Shown piece after piece: positions 5,265-11,660 of a stretch of DNA of 11,660 nucleotides. Position 1 is the stretch's first letter; each line of letters opens with the position of its first letter. The notes under the pieces were generated by a model. That model was not told where the DNA came from. It made no database searches and saw only the letters and a program-made list of their open reading frames with translations. Origin of the DNA: Halovulum sp039180525 (lineage in GTDB: Bacteria > Pseudomonadota > Alphaproteobacteria > Rhodobacterales > Rhodobacteraceae); assembly GCA_039180525.1 (NCBI GenBank), contig JBCDDF010000074.1, forward strand, positions 1 through 11,660, written 5' to 3'. The translations under genes and the position numbers were made by a program.

Positions 5265-6070
5265 GAATTCTGTTTTTGGGTGATGTCGTCGGCCGGTCCG
5301 GCCGCGCCGCGTTGGTCGAAGGGATCGCGGCGCTGCGGGCCGATCTGAAAGCCGATTTCGTGATCGTGAACGCCGAAAACGCCTCTGCCGGTATGGGGCT
5401 TTCGGCCAGTCACGCCGCGGCGCTGCTGGGCGCCGGGATCGACTGTCTGACCCTGGGCGATCACGCCTTCGATCAGCGCGACATGCTTGCCTTCATTCAG
5501 AACGAACCGCGTGTGTTGCGCCCGGTGAACTACGCCAAGACCGCGCCGGGCCGGGGGCACCGCGTGTTCACGGCGGCCGGCGGGCAGAAAGTGCTGGTCA
5601 TGCCGGTGCTGGGCCAGGTTTATATGCGCCGCGCCTTCGATGACCCGTTCTCCGCCGCCGATCAGGTGCTGAAAACCGCGCCCCTGGGCGGCGCGGTTCA
5701 GGCCGCAGTCGTGGAAATTCATGCCGAGGCGACATCGGAAAAGATGGCGATGGGCCACTGGTGTGACGGCCGCGCAAGCCTGGTCGTGGGCACCCATACG
5801 CATGTGCCCACCGCGGACACGCAGATCCTGGGCGGCGGCACCGCCTACATGTCCGATGCCGGTATGTGCGGCGATTACGATAGCGTCATCGGGATGGAGA
5901 AAGCCGAGCCGCTGACGCGGTTCATCACCGGCATGAGCAAGGGCCGCTTCACGCCCGCGATGGGGGCGGCCACGCTGTCGGGCGTGCTGGTCGAAACCGA
6001 TCGCCGCACCGGACTTGCCAAGACCGTGACCCCGGTGCGCCGCGGCGGGCGGCTGAGCGCCAGCGCGTGA
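5261..6070 (+). CDS. ymdB: YmdB / TIGR00282-family metallophosphoesterase
   Basis: A 269-aa cytoplasmic dimetal phosphoesterase. In Bacillus the relative YmdB hydrolyses 2',3'-cyclic mononucleotides; the alphaproteobacterial role is not established. Metal-site motifs are in order: LGDVVG with Asp8, NAEN with Glu39/Asn40, GDHAFD with Asp67/His68, VEIHAEATSEK with His154, and GTHTHVPTAD with His179 and His181. The position of Asp67 is Asn in the GNH-type motif of most metallophosphoesterases; the substitution is conservative for metal binding. The GTG start at 5261 overlaps the TGA of the cyclo-ligase (GTGA), indicating translational coupling. This fau-ymdB order is, as I recall, common in alphaproteobacteria. 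The symbol follows the Bacillus homologue. Confidence 0.93.
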   Translation: MRILFLGDVVGRSGRAALVEGIAALRADLKADFVIVNAENASAGMGLSASHAAALLGAGIDCLTLGDHAFDQRDMLAFIQNEPRVLRPVNYAKTAPGRGHRVFTAAGGQKVLVMPVLGQVYMRRAFDDPFSAADQVLKTAPLGGAVQAAVVEIHAEATSEKMAMGHWCDGRASLVVGTHTHVPTADTQILGGGTAYMSDAGMCGDYDSVIGMEKAEPLTRFITGMSKGRFTPAMGAATLSGVLVETDRRTGLAKTVTPVRRGGRLSASA

Positions 6071-6152
6071 CGTGCCCGACCGCCCCCGCGCACCGGACCG
6101 ACGCTGATCGGGCCGGCGCCGCTCGCCCCGTTGCCGCAGAGATCGCCGAAGC

Positions 6153-7406
6153 ATGCTGAGCTATCTGAAAGCGCCGCTGCTGCTTTACCTGCGTTACTAC
6201 CGAACGCTGGGCGTGCGGGTGGCGTTCTACGCGGTGCTCGCCCTGGTCGTCGCCGCGGTTGCGCCGCTGGCCGAATACGTGCTCGACCAACGCCTTTCCT
6301 CCGGCCTGGGAACCAACGCCATCATGCCGGTGCTGACCATCCTTGCGTCGTCAATGCTCGCGGTCTCGACATTCTCGATAAACGTGATGGTGGCCGCGCA
6401 TCGGGCGGCGGCCGATCTTGCAACGCCGCGGATCCACCAACTGCTTTTGGAGGACACGACCACCCATAACGTGCTGGCCACGTTCATCGGCGCCTTCGTC
6501 TATGCGCTGACATCCATTCTGCTGATCCAGATGCGGCTGTTGCCGGCCGATGCGGTTGTGGTCGCCATGGCCACAACCGTTCTTGTGGTGTTTCTGGTCA
6601 TCACCGCCATGCTGGGCTGGATCCAGCATCTCAGCAAACTGGGCAGTCTGGAGAACACTCTGTCGGTCGCGCGCGCCCGCACCCGGGAATCGCTGGGCCG
6701 CTTCGCCGCCGCCCCGGATCTTGGCGGGACGCCCATGACCGCGGAAACCGTGCTGCCGGTGCATTTGACCGAGGTCAGGGCGCCCAGGTCGGGTTATGTT
6801 CAGTTGGTCGATGTCGATGCGTTGGCGGCGTGTCTGCCGACCCATGGTGTGGCGTATCTGGCATGCCGGCCGGGCACGCATGTGCTGGCGGATGAGGTCA
6901 TTGCCCGGGTCTCCGGCGGGCTGGACGCCGCGCAGCTGAAGCAGATCGCGCAAAGCTTCGTGATCGGATCCCAGCGTACCCATGAACAGGATCCCGCCTT
7001 CGGGTTGCTGATCCTCTCTGAAATGGCGTCAAAGGCGCTGTCGCCGGGCGTCAACGATCCGGGCACCGCCATCGCGGCCATCGACAGCGCCACGGCGCTG
7101 CTGTGGGAATATGCGGCCACGACCAAGGATGCGTCGCAGACGGAAGAGCCGCGGGTGTTTGTCCCCGTGCTTTCTCCGGGCGCATTGGTGGAGGCCGCCT
7201 TTGCCGCCACAGCGCGTGACGCGGCCGGCAGCGTGGAGGTCGCGCTGACATTGAAGACCGCGCTCCAGCGTTTGGCGGAGGCGCCGGGCTTCGCGGCGGC
7301 GGCGCGGCGTGTGTCGCAACGCGCGACCGAATACGCTCAGACCCGGATGGAACTGAAGGCCGATCTTGCAAAGCTGTCGGCGTTCGACGGGCACGACAAG
7401 GACTAG
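6153..7406 (+). CDS. DUF2254 family membrane protein
   Basis: A 417-aa inner-membrane protein of unknown function, of standard length for DUF2254. Four hydrophobic segments occur at about 21-42, 58-80, 107-128 and 134-157; the remaining 260 residues are soluble. The family signature is clear: RTHEQDPAFGLLILSEMASK followed by ALSPGVNDPGTA (275-306). Between TM2 and TM3 lies the conserved STFSINVMVAAHRAAADLATPRI stretch (72-94, cited by position because of its length). It follows ymdB after 82 bp on the same strand with no terminator-like hairpin and T-run between, so it may share the transcript, and it is convergent with the serine hydrolase gene 28 bp further on. No Shine-Dalgarno of quality precedes ATG 6153. 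No function should be assigned from sequence. Confidence 0.93.
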   Translation: MLSYLKAPLLLYLRYYRTLGVRVAFYAVLALVVAAVAPLAEYVLDQRLSSGLGTNAIMPVLTILASSMLAVSTFSINVMVAAHRAAADLATPRIHQLLLEDTTTHNVLATFIGAFVYALTSILLIQMRLLPADAVVVAMATTVLVVFLVITAMLGWIQHLSKLGSLENTLSVARARTRESLGRFAAAPDLGGTPMTAETVLPVHLTEVRAPRSGYVQLVDVDALAACLPTHGVAYLACRPGTHVLADEVIARVSGGLDAAQLKQIAQSFVIGSQRTHEQDPAFGLLILSEMASKALSPGVNDPGTAIAAIDSATALLWEYAATTKDASQTEEPRVFVPVLSPGALVEAAFAATARDAAGSVEVALTLKTALQRLAEAPGFAAAARRVSQRATEYAQTRMELKADLAKLSAFDGHDKD

Positions 7407-7434
7407 CCGGGCGCAGCACCTGGCCCGCGTGCTC

Positions 7435-8448
7435 TCAACCGCTCAGCACGGTTTCGGTAACCAGACGGTTGAGCGTGCCGGCATAACCGGCGCTGCGTGC
7501 GGGTCGGGTCGGATCGGAGGTCACCGCAACGGTCAGGCCGCGGTCCGGCGCCACATAGAGCATCTGACCGCCATAGCCGCGGGCATAGGCCACGCGGGTG
7601 CCGGCGAGGTCGGTCAGAAACCAGCCATAGCCATAGTCGTGCCGTGAGAACGGGGAACGGGTGCGAGCGGTCCAGGATTGCGCCAGCCAGCCGCTTGGAA
7701 CGACCTGCCTACCTTGCCAGGCGCCGCCGTTCAGCAGGCTTTGCCCCAGTCGCGCCAGCGCCAGGGGGGCCAGTGCCATGTTGTTGCCGCCCATGTAGCG
7801 GCCCTGCGGGTCGCGGGTCCAGGCCGGCACGGTGATGTCCAGCGGCGCGCCCAGCCAGTCGCGGGCGAGTTGCAGCAGGCTTTGGCCGCTGCGTTCGGCC
7901 AGAACCGCGCCCAGGACATGGGTCGTGCCGGTGGAATAGAGAAACCGCGCGCCGGGATCCGCCACGAAGGGACGGGCAAGCGCGTCGGCGACCCAGTCGC
8001 GGCTGGCGACCCAGCCGCCGTAGTTCGCGCCGGACGTGCGCTGGAGCCCCGCGCGCAACGTCAGCAGATCGGCGATGGTGATATCGGCCGCGCGCGGGTC
8101 GGCCCCGGTGGGGATCAGCCGCGGCGCGATATCGCCCAGGCGGGCAGCCGGGCCGGGCAGGATGCCCTGGTCGATCGCGATACCCGTCAGCAGCGCGACG
8201 ATGGATTTGGAGACCGATTTGACATTTGCCGGCCGGTCCAGCGCGGGCCCGCGAAATGCCTTTGCCGCCAGTACCGTCTGACGGTCCGCGATCACCAGCG
8301 CATGCAACTGATCAAGCGCCGCCGCCCGGCTGAGCGCGGCGTCATATCCGCTGGCCGCGGCGGCCGTCCGGCCAAAGCCGCTAAGCGCCGCCGCGGCAAG
8401 ACCCGCGGCGACGGCGCCCCGGCGGGTGGGGGTGTGCACGCGGTTCAT
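7435..8448 (-). CDS. exported serine hydrolase, beta-lactamase / class C fold
   Basis: A 337-aa protein of the serine beta-lactamase-like family (PF00144 type: esterases, DD-peptidases, class C enzymes). The N-terminus has a twin-arginine signal: T-R-R-G-A-V-A-A-G-L (8-17), a hydrophobic stretch, and an Ala-rich cleavage region near residue 32, so it is likely exported folded by the Tat system. Catalytic motifs: Ser78-V-S-Lys81 (SxxK), Tyr171-S-T as the YxN equivalent, and GYGG (291-294) at the place of the third, HxG/KTG-like box. DYGYGWF (271-277) is also typical. The third position of YxN is Thr and the KTG box is absent, which argues for an esterase or peptidase rather than an antibiotic-degrading beta-lactamase; substrate unknown. 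The start at 8448 places the RR pair at residues 9-10; an in-frame ATG at 8496 adds 16 residues. It lies 104 bp downstream of gyrA on the same strand. Confidence 0.88.
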   Translation of the reverse strand: MNRVHTPTRRGAVAAGLAAAALSGFGRTAAAASGYDAALSRAAALDQLHALVIADRQTVLAAKAFRGPALDRPANVKSVSKSIVALLTGIAIDQGILPGPAARLGDIAPRLIPTGADPRAADITIADLLTLRAGLQRTSGANYGGWVASRDWVADALARPFVADPGARFLYSTGTTHVLGAVLAERSGQSLLQLARDWLGAPLDITVPAWTRDPQGRYMGGNNMALAPLALARLGQSLLNGGAWQGRQVVPSGWLAQSWTARTRSPFSRHDYGYGWFLTDLAGTRVAYARGYGGQMLYVAPDRGLTVAVTSDPTRPARSAGYAGTLNRLVTETVLSG

Positions 8449-8514
8449 GTCGCCAGACTTAAGCCGCTTTTCCGGGTTTTCAGCCATCGCTTGCATATCG
8501 ATCAGGGATCCGGC

Positions 8515-8549
8515 GCCGCAGTGCCGCGGCTTGGGCGCCGAACAGCGCC
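8515..8549 (-). terminator. possible factor-type terminator hairpins after gyrA
   Basis: Two GC-rich hairpins follow the gyrA stop codon: GGCGC/GCGCC (8534-8538, 8545-8549; 6-nt loop) and GCCGC/GCGGC (8515-8519, 8526-8530; 6-nt loop). No T-run follows either, so neither is a canonical intrinsic terminator; they could stabilise the gyrA 3' end or mark a Rho-dependent end. Confidence 0.3.
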
Positions 8550-8552
8550 ATT

Positions 8553-11279
8553 TTATTCCGCCGGCTCGCCCTCGCCGCTATCGGCGATCCAGGCGACGGA
8601 GACGACCTGTTCGCCGGGGGCGGTGTTGAACACGCGCACGCCTCCCGCACCGCGGGAGCGGAAGGAGATATCGGCCACCGGGCAGCGGATCGACTGTCCG
8701 GTCGACGTCACCAACATGATCTGGTCGTCCATCTCGACCGGGAAACTGGCGACCAGGGGGCCTCCGCGCATGGCTTTGTCCATGGCCGCGACGCCTTGGC
8801 CGCCGCGACCGCGGACCGGGTAATCGTGGCCCGAGCTCAGCTTGCCGGCGCCGCCTGCGGTAATGGTCAGGATCAGATCCTCGGCCGCCGACATCTCGGC
8901 ATAGCGGCCGGGGGGCAGGGCGATGTCGGCGACGTCTTCCTCGGCATCTGCTTCCGCCCCCTCTTCATCGGCGCCGGCGACGGCTCGGCGCTGCTTCAGA
9001 TAGGCGGCGCGTTCCTCGGAGGAGGCGTCGAAATGCCGGATGACTGACATCGACACGACGCGGTCGCCATCGGCCAGCCGGATGCCGCGCACCCCGGTCG
9101 AATCGCGGCCCTTGAACACGCGCACATCCGTGGTCCGGAAGCGGATCGCCTTGCCCAGGGCGGTGACCAGCATGACGTCGTCATCTTCGCGGCAGATGCG
9201 GGCGTTCACCAGCGCCGTGTCTTCGGGCAGTTTCATCGCGATCTTGCCGTTGCGCATGACGTTGGTGAAATCGCTCAGCGCGTTGCGGCGCACATCGCCG
9301 GCGGAGGTGGCGAAGACGATCTGCAGATTGGCCCAATCGGCCTCCGGCACATCGACCGGCATGATCGCTGCGATCGACACGCCGGCGGGAATGGGCAGGA
9401 TGTTGACGATCGCCTTGCCACGCGCGTTGCGCCCCCCCAGGGGCAGGCGCCAGGTCTTCAGCTTGTAGACCAGACCATCGGTGGTGAAGACCAGAAGTGG
9501 CGTGTGGGTGTTGGACACGAACAGGCGGGTGACGAGATCCTCGTCCTTCATCGCCATGCCCTGCAGACCTTTGCCGCCGCGTCTTTGTTCGCGGTACTCG
9601 GTCAGGGCCGTGCGTTTGATATAGCCCGAATGGGTCACGGTCACGACCATATCCTCGGGCTCGATCAGATCCTCGTCTTCCAGGTCGCCGACATGATCGA
9701 CGATCTCCGTACGGCGGGGGACGGCGAAGAGTTCCTTCACCTCGCGCAACTCCGCCCCGATGATGGCGAGGATGCGTTCGCGGGACCGCAGGATATCCAG
9801 ATAGTCGGTGATCCTGGCGGCCAGCGCCTGCAATTCGTCGGTGACGTCCTTGACCCCGATCTGGGTCAGGCGTTGCAGCCGCAGATCCAGGATCGCGCGG
9901 GCCTGGGTTTCGGACAGATTGTAGCTGCCGTCGTCATTGATCGTGTGCGTGGGGTCATCGACCAGGCGAATGTAGTCGGCGATGGCGGCGGCGGGCCAGC
10001 GGCGGGTCATCAGCCGTTCGCGCGCTTCGGTCGCATCCGCCGAACTGCGGATCGTGGCCACCACCTCGTCGACGTTTTCTACCGCCACGGCGAGGCCGCA
10101 CAGCACATGGGCGCGTTCGCGGGCCTTGTTGAGTTCGAAGGCGGTACGGCGGGCGACAACCTCTTCGCGGAAGTCGAGGAAAGCGGTCAGAAAACCGCGC
10201 AGGGTCAACTGTTCCGGCCGGCCACCGTTCAAGGCCAGCATGTTGCAGCCGAAGGAGGTCTGCAGCGGCGTGAAGCGATAGAGCTGGTTCAGCACGATAT
10301 CGGGCGTGGCGTCGCGTTTGAGCTCGACAACCACGCGCACGCCGAAACGGTCGCTTTCGTCCTGGACATGGGCGATGCCCTCGATCCGTTTGTCGCGGGC
10401 AAGCTCGGCGATCTTCTCGATCATCGTCGCCTTGTTCACCTGATAGGGGATCTCGGTGACGACGATGGCCTGCCGATCCTTGCGGATTTCCTCGATCGCG
10501 GCCCTGGCGCGGATAATGACGGAGCCACGACCTTCGAGATAGGCCTTTCGCGCCCCGCTGCGGCCCAGGATCATGCCGCCGGTGGGAAAATCCGGCCCGA
10601 GAACATGCGTCATCAGCTGTTCGGAGGTCAGTTCCGGATCGTCGATCAGCGCCAGCGTGGCGTCGATCACCTCGCCCAGGTTATGGGGAGGGATGTTGGT
10701 CGCCATGCCCACGGCGATCCCGCCGGCGCCGTTGACCAGGATGTTCGGAAAGCGCGCCGGCAGGACGACGGGTTCCTTGTCCTTTCCGTCGTAGTTGTCC
10801 TGGAACTCGACTGTGTCCTTGTCGATATCGGCCAGCAGTTGCTGGGCCACCGGAAGCAGCCGTGCTTCGGTATATCGGCTTGCCGCGGGGGGGTCGCCGT
10901 CCATGGATCCGAAGTTGCCCTGACCGTCGATGAGCATCACCGACATCGAGAATTCCTGGGCCATGCGCACCAGCGCATCATAGACCGAGGTTTCGCCATG
11001 GGGGTGGAACACGCCGGTCACGGCGCCGAGTGTGCGCTGCGACTTCGCGTAGGCGCGCTCATGCGTGTAGTTGTTGAGTTGCATCGCATAGAGAATGCGT
11101 CGATGAACGGGTTTCAATCCGTCGCGCAGATCGGGGATCGCGCGGCTGATGATCACGCTCATCGCGTAGTCGAGAAACGCGGTCTCCATCTCCTCTTCGA
11201 TGGCGATGGAGGGGCCGTCGAATTGGGGGCGTTCGGGCGGGGTGCCGCCGGGATCCTGCGGGTCGCTGTCGTCGCTCAC
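8553..11279 (-). CDS. gyrA: DNA gyrase subunit A
   Basis: A 908-aa subunit of gyrase, the type II topoisomerase that introduces negative supercoils with GyrB. The breakage-reunion domain starts with IEEEMETAFLDYAMSVI and RAIPDLRDGLKPVHRRIL. The catalytic tyrosine is Tyr136 in AASRYTEARL, preceded by its Arg. The quinolone region reads HPHGETSVYD, i.e. Glu96, Thr97 and Asp101 at the E. coli 82, 83 and 87 positions. The GyrA box QRRGGKG is at about 565-571 and opens the C-terminal DNA-wrapping beta-propeller, which distinguishes GyrA from ParC. Within the propeller an acidic, low-complexity insert (about 751-785, ADEEGAEADAEEDVAD) separates two blades. The start is taken as GTG 11279 because the conserved N-terminus begins shortly after; upstream in-frame sequence (to 11444) runs through the promoter and hairpin region and looks non-coding. 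No strong Shine-Dalgarno is visible. Confidence 0.97.
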   Translation of the reverse strand: MSDDSDPQDPGGTPPERPQFDGPSIAIEEEMETAFLDYAMSVIISRAIPDLRDGLKPVHRRILYAMQLNNYTHERAYAKSQRTLGAVTGVFHPHGETSVYDALVRMAQEFSMSVMLIDGQGNFGSMDGDPPAASRYTEARLLPVAQQLLADIDKDTVEFQDNYDGKDKEPVVLPARFPNILVNGAGGIAVGMATNIPPHNLGEVIDATLALIDDPELTSEQLMTHVLGPDFPTGGMILGRSGARKAYLEGRGSVIIRARAAIEEIRKDRQAIVVTEIPYQVNKATMIEKIAELARDKRIEGIAHVQDESDRFGVRVVVELKRDATPDIVLNQLYRFTPLQTSFGCNMLALNGGRPEQLTLRGFLTAFLDFREEVVARRTAFELNKARERAHVLCGLAVAVENVDEVVATIRSSADATEARERLMTRRWPAAAIADYIRLVDDPTHTINDDGSYNLSETQARAILDLRLQRLTQIGVKDVTDELQALAARITDYLDILRSRERILAIIGAELREVKELFAVPRRTEIVDHVGDLEDEDLIEPEDMVVTVTHSGYIKRTALTEYREQRRGGKGLQGMAMKDEDLVTRLFVSNTHTPLLVFTTDGLVYKLKTWRLPLGGRNARGKAIVNILPIPAGVSIAAIMPVDVPEADWANLQIVFATSAGDVRRNALSDFTNVMRNGKIAMKLPEDTALVNARICREDDDVMLVTALGKAIRFRTTDVRVFKGRDSTGVRGIRLADGDRVVSMSVIRHFDASSEERAAYLKQRRAVAGADEEGAEADAEEDVADIALPPGRYAEMSAAEDLILTITAGGAGKLSSGHDYPVRGRGGQGVAAMDKAMRGGPLVASFPVEMDDQIMLVTSTGQSIRCPVADISFRSRGAGGVRVFNTAPGEQVVSVAWIADSGEGEPAE

Positions 11280-11323
11280 GTGGGGTCTGTGCCTGTAGGG
11301 TTTCTCTAGATTTGGTAGGTCAC

Positions 11324-11352
11324 AGTATAGCTGGCGCCGAAATCGGGGGGAA
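11324..11352 (-). promoter_or_regulatory. candidate gyrA promoter
   Basis: On the minus strand TATACT (plus-strand 11324-11329) stands out as a near-consensus -10 in very GC-rich DNA. A weak -35, TTCCCC (11347-11352), lies 17 bp upstream of it. The start would be near 11317, giving a leader of roughly 38 nt before GTG 11279. Confidence 0.45.
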
Positions 11353-11381
11353 GGGAAAACCGCGGCGCGACCATCGGCGGG

Positions 11382-11396
11382 GGGCGGCTCCCGCCC
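11382..11396. repeat. inverted repeat, 6-bp arms
   Basis: GGGCGG and CCGCCC around a CTC loop. It is the hairpin nearest the gyrA promoter and the first of a chain of five in this intergenic region. Confidence 0.55.
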
Positions 11397-11404
11397 GGCG
11401 CGGC

Positions 11405-11419
11405 CCGATCGCAGATCGG
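11405..11419. repeat. inverted repeat, 6-bp arms
   Basis: CCGATC and GATCGG around a GCA loop, a perfect match. Its last two bases overlap the outer arm of the larger palindrome that follows. Confidence 0.55.
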
Positions 11420-11480
11420 ACCCCGCCCGTTGGGCAAAGCCCATGGCCCGTGCCGGGCCATGGGTCCGGGCGCGGGGTCC
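11418..11480. repeat. nested palindrome A upstream of gyrA
   Basis: The outer arms GGACCCCG (11418-11425) and CGGGGTCC (11473-11480) pair perfectly and continue as CCCG/CGGG with a 2-nt bulge. Inside lies a perfect 10-bp hairpin, CCCATGGCCC (11440-11449) and GGGCCATGGG (11455-11464), with the loop GTGCC. No T-run follows on either strand. It resembles the GC-rich intergenic palindromes scattered in many Rhodobacteraceae genomes (inference). Confidence 0.75.
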
Positions 11481-11548
11481 ATGGGTCGGTGTTTGACGGG
11501 CTGAGCTTTCGGACCGTCGATTGGCATTGGGGATTTGCTGAGAGGCGG

Positions 11549-11571
11549 TTGAGGGGCAGGTTTGCCCTCAA
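11549..11571. repeat. inverted repeat, 7-bp arms
   Basis: TTGAGGG (11549-11555) and CCCTCAA (11565-11571) with a 9-nt loop in which a further G-C pair can form. Not followed by a T-run on either strand. Confidence 0.55.
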
Positions 11572-11607
11572 CGCACCATGTCCAGCCTTTGGGCGAGTCG
11601 CGCCCGC

Positions 11608-11659
11608 GTCAATCCCGTGCCGCGTGCCGCGGTCGGCCCGTGCCGGGCCGAGGATTGAC
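11608..11659. repeat. nested palindrome B sharing the apical hairpin of A
   Basis: The outer arms GTCAATCC (11608-11615) and GGATTGAC (11652-11659) are perfectly complementary. Inside is the hairpin TCGGCCC (11633-11639) and GGGCCGA (11645-11651) with the loop GTGCC. The 15-bp core GGCCC-GTGCC-GGGCC is identical to that of palindrome A about 190 bp away. As in A, the inner hairpin is pushed against the right outer arm and a spacer (17 nt) lies on the left. Confidence 0.75.
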
Positions 11660-11660
11660 C

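Larger units (their letters stand above)
11280..11660. other. structured, gene-free region upstream of gyrA
   Basis: No frame here shows a recognisable protein, a good start site or a family motif. The region holds the gyrA promoter candidate near its left end and the five hairpins listed separately. The next gene must lie beyond the window edge. If a gene to the right is transcribed on the minus strand, palindrome B or A may act at its 3' end. Confidence 0.6.

Noticed and set aside
7435..8448. Antibiotic-resistance beta-lactamase
   Set aside because: The SxxK motif is present, but YxN is YST and there is no KTG box, so this is better described as a serine hydrolase of the same fold with unknown substrate.
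9504..11309. 601-codon plus-strand frame opposite gyrA
   Set aside because: Its length comes from the codon bias of gyrA in the complementary frame; the composition (His/Asp/Gly/Val-rich) is typical of such shadows and gyrA on the other strand is certain.
11280..11444. N-terminal extension of GyrA by 55 residues from an upstream in-frame start at 11444
   Set aside because: The extension runs through the promoter-like TATACT and GC-rich hairpins, has no family similarity, and the known GyrA N-terminus begins shortly after GTG 11279.
11578..11658. 26-codon plus-strand ORF at the right edge
   Set aside because: No ribosome binding site or recognisable sequence, and it lies inside palindrome B, whose base pairing explains the sequence better.

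Overview
The window looks like an ordinary chromosomal segment of a GC-rich alphaproteobacterium, most likely Rhodobacterales (Rhodobacteraceae/Paracoccaceae type). Four independent signs agree: a tRNA-His gene that encodes no G at -1 and carries A73; an SOS box of the alphaproteobacterial GTTC-N7-GTTC form in front of an mmcB-like gene; a small protein resembling the DUF6324 family of this group; and a 6S RNA-like locus directly before a 5-formyltetrahydrofolate cyclo-ligase gene. No phage, transposon, CRISPR array or defence cassette is visible.

Layout. Positions 1-31 may hold the last codons of a plus-strand gene. An AT-richer leader follows, then an AraC-family regulator (243-1181, +). 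A tRNA-His(GUG) gene lies on the minus strand (1250-1326). Next come a 61-aa protein (1493-1678, +) and, tail to tail with both stop codons inside 8 bp, an SOS-controlled MmcB-like nuclease-fold protein (1671-2129, -). Upstream of mmcB on the same strand is a 739-aa glycosyltransferase (2161-4380, -). From a divergent intergenic region starts a probable 6S RNA (about 4475-4642, +), followed by 5-formyl-THF cyclo-ligase (4662-5264), a YmdB-type metallophosphoesterase (5261-6070, 4-nt overlap) and a DUF2254 membrane protein (6153-7406). Convergent to these is a Tat-exported serine hydrolase of the beta-lactamase/class C fold (7435-8448, -), preceded on the same strand by gyrA (8553-11279, -). 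The last 380 bp (11280-11660) hold no convincing gene but a gyrA promoter candidate and a dense chain of hairpins, including two nested palindromes that share the same apical stem-loop.

How the parts relate. Most genes are housekeeping: tRNA, 6S RNA regulation of RNA polymerase, one-carbon metabolism, topology (gyrase) and SOS repair. The fau-ymdB pair is probably translationally coupled and follows the 6S RNA; the DUF2254 gene may be part of the same transcript. I found no new multi-gene system. The points most worth a second look are the tRNA-His ends, the compact SOS promoter of mmcB, the unusual GyrA quinolone-site residues, the large unassigned N-terminal half of the glycosyltransferase, and the structured repeats upstream of gyrA. 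All family names come from reading motifs by eye; no database search was run.
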